From Flavobacterium hungaricum (GTDB taxonomy: Bacteria > Bacteroidota > Bacteroidia > Flavobacteriales > Flavobacteriaceae): a stretch of DNA of 64,000 bases. The DNA lies in assembly GCF_015182285.1 (NCBI RefSeq), contig NZ_PRDM01000004.1, positions 124,001 to 188,000 on the forward strand, written 5' to 3'. Below the pieces are notes generated by a model. The model was not told the origin of the DNA and made no database searches. It worked only from the letters and a program-made list of their open reading frames with translations. Shown one piece after another: positions 60,273-64,000 of this stretch (the first letter of the stretch is position 1; every line of letters starts with the position of its first letter). Position numbers and translations under genes: made by a program.

Positions 60273-62189
60273 ATGAAAAATATTAAAAATAGCATTACAA
60301 TCAAAAGCTCTAAGAAAGGGCTTTTGATTACTGCTGTCCTAGTCGCACAATTAGGATTGGCGCAAGAGAAAACAGAGTTTAAAGGAACCATTGGTAAAAC
60401 ATTGGCCGATTCTAAAGAATATTGGCCAGATCCTGTAACGGCCCCAAAAGGCGCTCCAAACGTTGTTTGGATTTTGTTGGATGATGTTGGATTTGGCGCT
60501 TCAAGCACTTTTGGCGGTTTAATCAATACGCCGACTTTTGATAATCTGGCAAATAACGGACTTCGTTATACTAATTTTCATACCACAGCAATCTGTGCGC
60601 CTACACGAGCTGCTTTGCTAACGGGAAGAAATTCGGGAAGAGTTCACGTAAGCGGTTTTTCTCATACTGTTTTATCGGCTGGTTTTCCAGGTTGGGACGG
60701 AAGAATTCCTTCTGATAAAGGAACCATTGCTGAGATCTTGCGTGACAACGGTTACAACACTTTTGCTGTTGGAAAATATGGTGTAACTCCAGACGAAGAA
60801 GCTACAGATGCAGGTCCGTTTGACAGATGGCCGACTGGAAAAGGTTTCGATCATTTCTACGGATTCTTAGGCTCTCAAACTGATCAATACAATCCCGATT
60901 TAGTAGAAGATCAGGTGCATATTAAACCCGACGGACGCCACTTAAATGAATTAATTACGGATAAAGCTATTAGTTATATTCAGAAGCAGCAAAAAGCAGC
61001 GCCGGGAAAACCATTCTTCTTGTATTATGCACCGGGAGCAGTGCACGCACCTCATCAGGTTGCAGAAAAATGGGTGGAACCTTATAAAGGAAAATTTGAC
61101 GAAGGCTGGGATGTTTACCGCGAAAAGGTATTGGCAAACCAAAAGAAATTGGGAATCTTTCCTCAAAACGCCGTTTTACCAGATCGTAATGCTTTGATTA
61201 CGGAATGGAAAAAATTAACGCCAGACCAAAAGAAAGTTTATGCACGATTTATGGAAGTTTACGCTGGATTCTTAACCTATACGGATTATGAGGTTGGAAG
61301 AGTGGTGAATTACCTTAAAGAAAGCGGACAGCTAGATAATACCCTGATTTTTGTTGCAATTGGAGATAATGGAGCAAGTAAAGAGGGAACTTTACAGGGA
61401 ACTATCAGCCAGAGTTTATTTTCTCAAGGCAAAACAGATGAAGAAAATTTTCAAAGTAATTTGAACAATATTGGAGAAATCGGAACTGCAAAAGGTTTAA
61501 ATACCAATTATCCGCTGGGCTGGGCTCAGGCAACCAATGTTCCATTCAAAAACTGGAAACAAGATGCACAATCTGAAGGAGGAACTCGTAACCCATTGAT
61601 TGTATTTTATCCGAACGGAATTAAAGAAAAAGGCGGTATCAGAAATCAATACAGCCACGTAACAGATATTCTGCCGACTACTTTGGACATTGCAGGAATT
61701 CAGGCCCCGGAATATATCAAAAACATCAAACAAGATATTATTCAAGGTTCTACTTTTAAAGCTTCTATCGATAATCCAAAAGCCGAATCACTGCACAAAG
61801 TACAGTATTACTACATTTTTGGAAACAGAGCCATTTACAAAGACGGATGGAAAGCTGCAGCGGCACATTTACCCGATTCTTTTGCGGTTAAAAAATCGAT
61901 CGGAAATAATGAGAAACCAGCTCCAAGTAACTTTGATACTGATGTTTGGGAATTATACAACTTGAACGAAGATTTTAACGAACGTAACAATCTTGCAAAA
62001 AAATATCCTGAAAAATTGGCTGAACTTCAGAAATTATTTGATGAACAAGCCAAAGAAAACAATGTGTATCCGTTGATTGACTGGCAGGATGTTTACAACA
62101 GAAGGATTCACAATACTGGAGCCGACAAGGGAAAAACAATTTCTGATTTAATCAAACAGGCAACTAAACCTGCAGGAAGTTCAAACTAA
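60273..62189 (+). CDS. Arylsulfatase (AtsA-like, formylglycine type)
   Basis: A 638-residue exported sulfatase; the signal peptide ends near LGLAQ (about residue 31). Metal ligands D70 and D71 are in WILLDDVGFG. The modification motif is ICAPTRAALLTGR with C108 (C-x-P-x-R), which must be converted to formylglycine. FAVGKYGVTPDEEATDAGPFDRWPTGKGFDHFYGFLG and FVAIGDNGASKEG resemble the AtsA-type arylsulfatases of actinobacteria. It releases sulfate from sulfate esters in the periplasm. Downstream genes follow with short gaps. Confidence 0.93.
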   Translation: MKNIKNSITIKSSKKGLLITAVLVAQLGLAQEKTEFKGTIGKTLADSKEYWPDPVTAPKGAPNVVWILLDDVGFGASSTFGGLINTPTFDNLANNGLRYTNFHTTAICAPTRAALLTGRNSGRVHVSGFSHTVLSAGFPGWDGRIPSDKGTIAEILRDNGYNTFAVGKYGVTPDEEATDAGPFDRWPTGKGFDHFYGFLGSQTDQYNPDLVEDQVHIKPDGRHLNELITDKAISYIQKQQKAAPGKPFFLYYAPGAVHAPHQVAEKWVEPYKGKFDEGWDVYREKVLANQKKLGIFPQNAVLPDRNALITEWKKLTPDQKKVYARFMEVYAGFLTYTDYEVGRVVNYLKESGQLDNTLIFVAIGDNGASKEGTLQGTISQSLFSQGKTDEENFQSNLNNIGEIGTAKGLNTNYPLGWAQATNVPFKNWKQDAQSEGGTRNPLIVFYPNGIKEKGGIRNQYSHVTDILPTTLDIAGIQAPEYIKNIKQDIIQGSTFKASIDNPKAESLHKVQYYYIFGNRAIYKDGWKAAAAHLPDSFAVKKSIGNNEKPAPSNFDTDVWELYNLNEDFNERNNLAKKYPEKLAELQKLFDEQAKENNVYPLIDWQDVYNRRIHNTGADKGKTISDLIKQATKPAGSSN

Positions 62190-62202
62190 TTACTATAACC
62201 AT

Positions 62203-62229
62203 CCTGCAGGGTTTGCAAAGCCTTGCAGG
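62203..62229 (+). repeat. Intraoperonic hairpin CCTGCA...TGCAGG
   Basis: CCTGCAGGG-TTTGCAAAG-CCTTGCAGG forms a hairpin 13 bp after the sulfatase stop. No T run follows. It may stabilise the upstream message or be a short dispersed repeat. Confidence 0.55.
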
Positions 62230-62263
62230 AATTTCAAATTATTAAAACTTAATGTAAATGATC

Positions 62264-62383
62264 ATGAAAAGAGTAGACTATGAAATTATCGGAAAAAAGA
62301 TTGTCGTTGGGATAATCTTGTTTTTAGTGCCTCTGGCCATTTTAGCTGGAGGATTAACAATAATTAATCAATTTTTAAAATAA
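62264..62383 (+). CDS. Small single-pass membrane peptide
   Basis: A 39-residue frame from ATG 62264: a charged start (M-K-R-V-D-Y-E-I-I-G-K-K) then a hydrophobic helix (IVVGIILFLVPLAILAGGL). An alternative ATG at 62258 adds two residues. It ends 6 bp before the fatty-acid-hydroxylase start and so is in the operon. I do not recognise a family. Position and composition suggest a membrane accessory peptide; function is unknown. Confidence 0.6.
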   Translation: MKRVDYEIIGKKIVVGIILFLVPLAILAGGLTIINQFLK

Positions 62384-62389
62384 GAAATC

Positions 62390-63454
62390 ATGGCAGCAGT
62401 TCAAAATTCAAAATTGACTAGAGACTTGACAATCAGTCTTTTTATTTATTCATTGCCTGTTTTGGCAATTTACCTTTATTTTAAGCTTGGAAATGGCGTT
62501 GTGAGTGAATCTCACCTTACATTACCAGCTTTCTTAGAATTTCTTCAGCCCGCTTTTGCAAACATCAGAACTTGGGGCTTAACCGTATTTATGATCGTTT
62601 TAGGCCTTATCGAATTTGGAGCCGGTTTATACGACGACCAATGGACAGGCGAAGAACGCAAAATTGATATTGTTTCTTTCTTAGCGCCAAAATTACTTTT
62701 ACCGCCAATAATTGCATTTTTTAGTTTAACGGCTCTGCCCTATTTAATTCCGAATCTGGCCAATTCACTGTCTTGGGTTCCGTTTTGGGGAGGTTTTTTC
62801 CTGATTGCAATTGCCGACGATTTAACGCAGTATTGGTACCACAGACTGCACCATCAGGTTCCGTTCTTATGGCGTTTTCATAGAACACATCATTCTGCTC
62901 CCTACATGGGAATGGCAATGGCTTCTAGACAAAACTTTATCTATACGGTTTTCTTTTCTCAAATCTATTTAACTGCAACTTTAACGTATTTAGGTTTAGG
63001 ACTTCCTGCTTTATTTGTTTTGGTTATTAAAAGTTTCATCACTTTGGGAGCGCATTCGAGCATTGCATGGGACAAACCTTTTTACAAATACAAAGTATTA
63101 CATCCAATTGCATGGGTTTTAGAACGATTGATTTCGACTCCGGCAACGCATCATGCGCATCATGCCGATACAAGCGGAGACGGCGTAGGTCACTTTAAAG
63201 GAAACTTTGGAAACATGTTTTTTCTTTGGGATGTCATTTTCGGAACAGGATTAATTACGAGAAAATTCCCAGAATCTTACGGAATGAAATCCTACAAACA
63301 AGAAGAATGGTACGCACAGTTTCTTTGGCCTATATTCAAATCTAAAAAAGAAGGAAGTGCTTTGGCAGAAGGCGTATTATCCGTTCCGTTAAAACCAAAA
63401 ACAGTTGCTGCTGAAGAAAACGCTTTACCCGTTTTAGAACAGGTGCAATCATAA
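62390..63454 (+). CDS. Sterol desaturase / fatty acid hydroxylase family protein
   Basis: A 354-residue membrane protein with about five helices and the di-iron histidine motifs: HRLHH, HRTHH and HHAHHAD, plus HSSI. Family members hydroxylate or desaturate lipids or sterols. The substrate is unknown; hydroxylated sulfonolipids are known in this phylum, but there is no direct link here. The C-terminal 45 residues are a low-complexity tail. The next gene starts 2 bp after the stop. Confidence 0.88.
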   Translation: MAAVQNSKLTRDLTISLFIYSLPVLAIYLYFKLGNGVVSESHLTLPAFLEFLQPAFANIRTWGLTVFMIVLGLIEFGAGLYDDQWTGEERKIDIVSFLAPKLLLPPIIAFFSLTALPYLIPNLANSLSWVPFWGGFFLIAIADDLTQYWYHRLHHQVPFLWRFHRTHHSAPYMGMAMASRQNFIYTVFFSQIYLTATLTYLGLGLPALFVLVIKSFITLGAHSSIAWDKPFYKYKVLHPIAWVLERLISTPATHHAHHADTSGDGVGHFKGNFGNMFFLWDVIFGTGLITRKFPESYGMKSYKQEEWYAQFLWPIFKSKKEGSALAEGVLSVPLKPKTVAAEENALPVLEQVQS

Positions 63455-63456
63455 AG

Positions 63457-64000
63457 ATGAAAAATAAAAAACTTAAATTTAGTTTAACAGCAATTGTATT
63501 TCTAGTTACAATTGCTGTTTTTTCGCAGGGACAAAGTGCCAATTTACTGCTGGATGCTTTTTATGCTAAAGTTAAAAGCCAAAAAAATCCGCAGATTATT
63601 GATGCAAGAGGTTCAGATGAATTTGGACTCAATCATATTGAAGGTGCGGTAAATTTTAATCTTAAATCAGACGATTTCGAGAAACGAGTTATTGCTTTAA
63701 ATCCGTCAAAACCTGTATTTATTTATTCGATTGCGGCGTACAGAAGCGGCCTTTTGGCGGCTGAATTGGGAAAAAGAGGTTTTGCAGAAGTATACATTTT
63801 AGAAGGCGGTATTGCGAGCTGGATCGGTGGCGGAAAACCTTTTTACAGTAATTTAAAAACTAAACTGACACTCGCAGAATACAATAAAATACTTTCTGAA
63901 AATCAATATGTTTTAGTTGACATTGGTTCTAGATATTGTGCAACTTGTAAAACAGTAAAGCCGATATTAGAATCGCTGCGAACTCAATACGGAGCCAAAC
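63457..64000 (+). CDS. Exported rhodanese-thioredoxin protein, truncated at right edge
   Basis: The first 181 residues of a protein that runs off the window. A signal peptide (FSLTAIVFLVTIAVFSQG) is followed by a rhodanese domain (about 30-130; IIDARGSDEFGLNHIEGAVNF, YSIAAYRSG). The catalytic cysteine is replaced by S91, so sulfur transfer is unlikely from this domain. A thioredoxin-like domain begins at about 145 with a CxxC motif (RYCATCK; C161 and C164). It is probably periplasmic and co-transcribed with the hydroxylase gene. A redox role linked to sulfur is inferred. Confidence 0.85.
   Translation, partial: MKNKKLKFSLTAIVFLVTIAVFSQGQSANLLLDAFYAKVKSQKNPQIIDARGSDEFGLNHIEGAVNFNLKSDDFEKRVIALNPSKPVFIYSIAAYRSGLLAAELGKRGFAEVYILEGGIASWIGGGKPFYSNLKTKLTLAEYNKILSENQYVLVDIGSRYCATCKTVKPILESLRTQYGAK

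Overview
The window is AT-rich chromosomal DNA from a member of the Bacteroidota, most likely a Flavobacterium or a close relative. The evidence is the Bacteroidetes-type promoter boxes (TTG, about 19 bp, TAnnTTTG), the absence of clear Shine-Dalgarno sequences, a SusC/SusD pair, MoaC-MoaB and NasA-NasB-like fusions, ccsBA-type cytochrome c maturation, and many flavobacterial-style intergenic repeats. No phage, transposase or CRISPR array was seen.

Layout. 1-14.6 kb is housekeeping and accessory: a truncated MFS gene, a Ser-Pro-Arg tRNA cluster, a thiolase, an NlpC/P60 hydrolase, a SMI1/KNR4-domain protein, a 7-copy tandem repeat of about 117 bp, an AraC/aldo-keto reductase pair, an mdaB-ygiN-like quinone redox pair, a Tat-exported dipeptidase, a methyltransferase/LysR pair, a DUF2130 protein and two META-domain lipoproteins.

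14.7-54.4 kb is a nearly continuous nitrogen-oxyanion island. It holds assimilatory nitrite reductase nirB/nirD, DUF4202, a NarX-like kinase and NarL-like regulator, a NarK transporter and an outer-membrane porin. These are followed by an FNR-type regulator with four candidate Fe-S cysteines, a 1171-residue nitrate reductase fused to an FAD/[2Fe-2S] module, and a rubredoxin-tailed protein. A ten-gene minus-strand block makes molybdenum cofactor and the siroheme precursor (moeA, TauE, mobA, cobA, moaD, moeB, an LprI-like gene, moaE, moaCB, moaA). A second minus-strand operon encodes two NarK-type transporters, a cytochrome b-like membrane protein, a molybdenum reductase, a four-cluster ferredoxin, a Rieske protein and a 2-TM protein. 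Divergent from it are nrfHA and the ccsB/ccsA haem-ligation genes. Together they could take up nitrate, reduce it, and either assimilate nitrite through NirBD or respire it to ammonium through NrfHA.

Two regulatory signatures are visible. Paired heptamers of the form TAMGTAT-NN-ATACKTA overlap the -7 boxes of nirB, narK, the nitrate reductase and moeA. FNR-like boxes lie at identical spacing from the -7 box of both divergent respiratory promoters.

54.7-64 kb is a Sus-type sulfatase locus: SusC, SusD, a formylglycine-type arylsulfatase, a 39-residue membrane peptide, a fatty-acid-hydroxylase-family protein and a truncated rhodanese/thioredoxin protein. Its SusC transcript has a leader of about 480 nt with two tiny cysteine-rich reading frames (one ending C-Y-M-C-S-C-C, the other N-C-C-C-K) and several hairpins. 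This looks like a cysteine-sensing attenuator controlling sulfur scavenging, and it is the most interesting undescribed-looking feature here.
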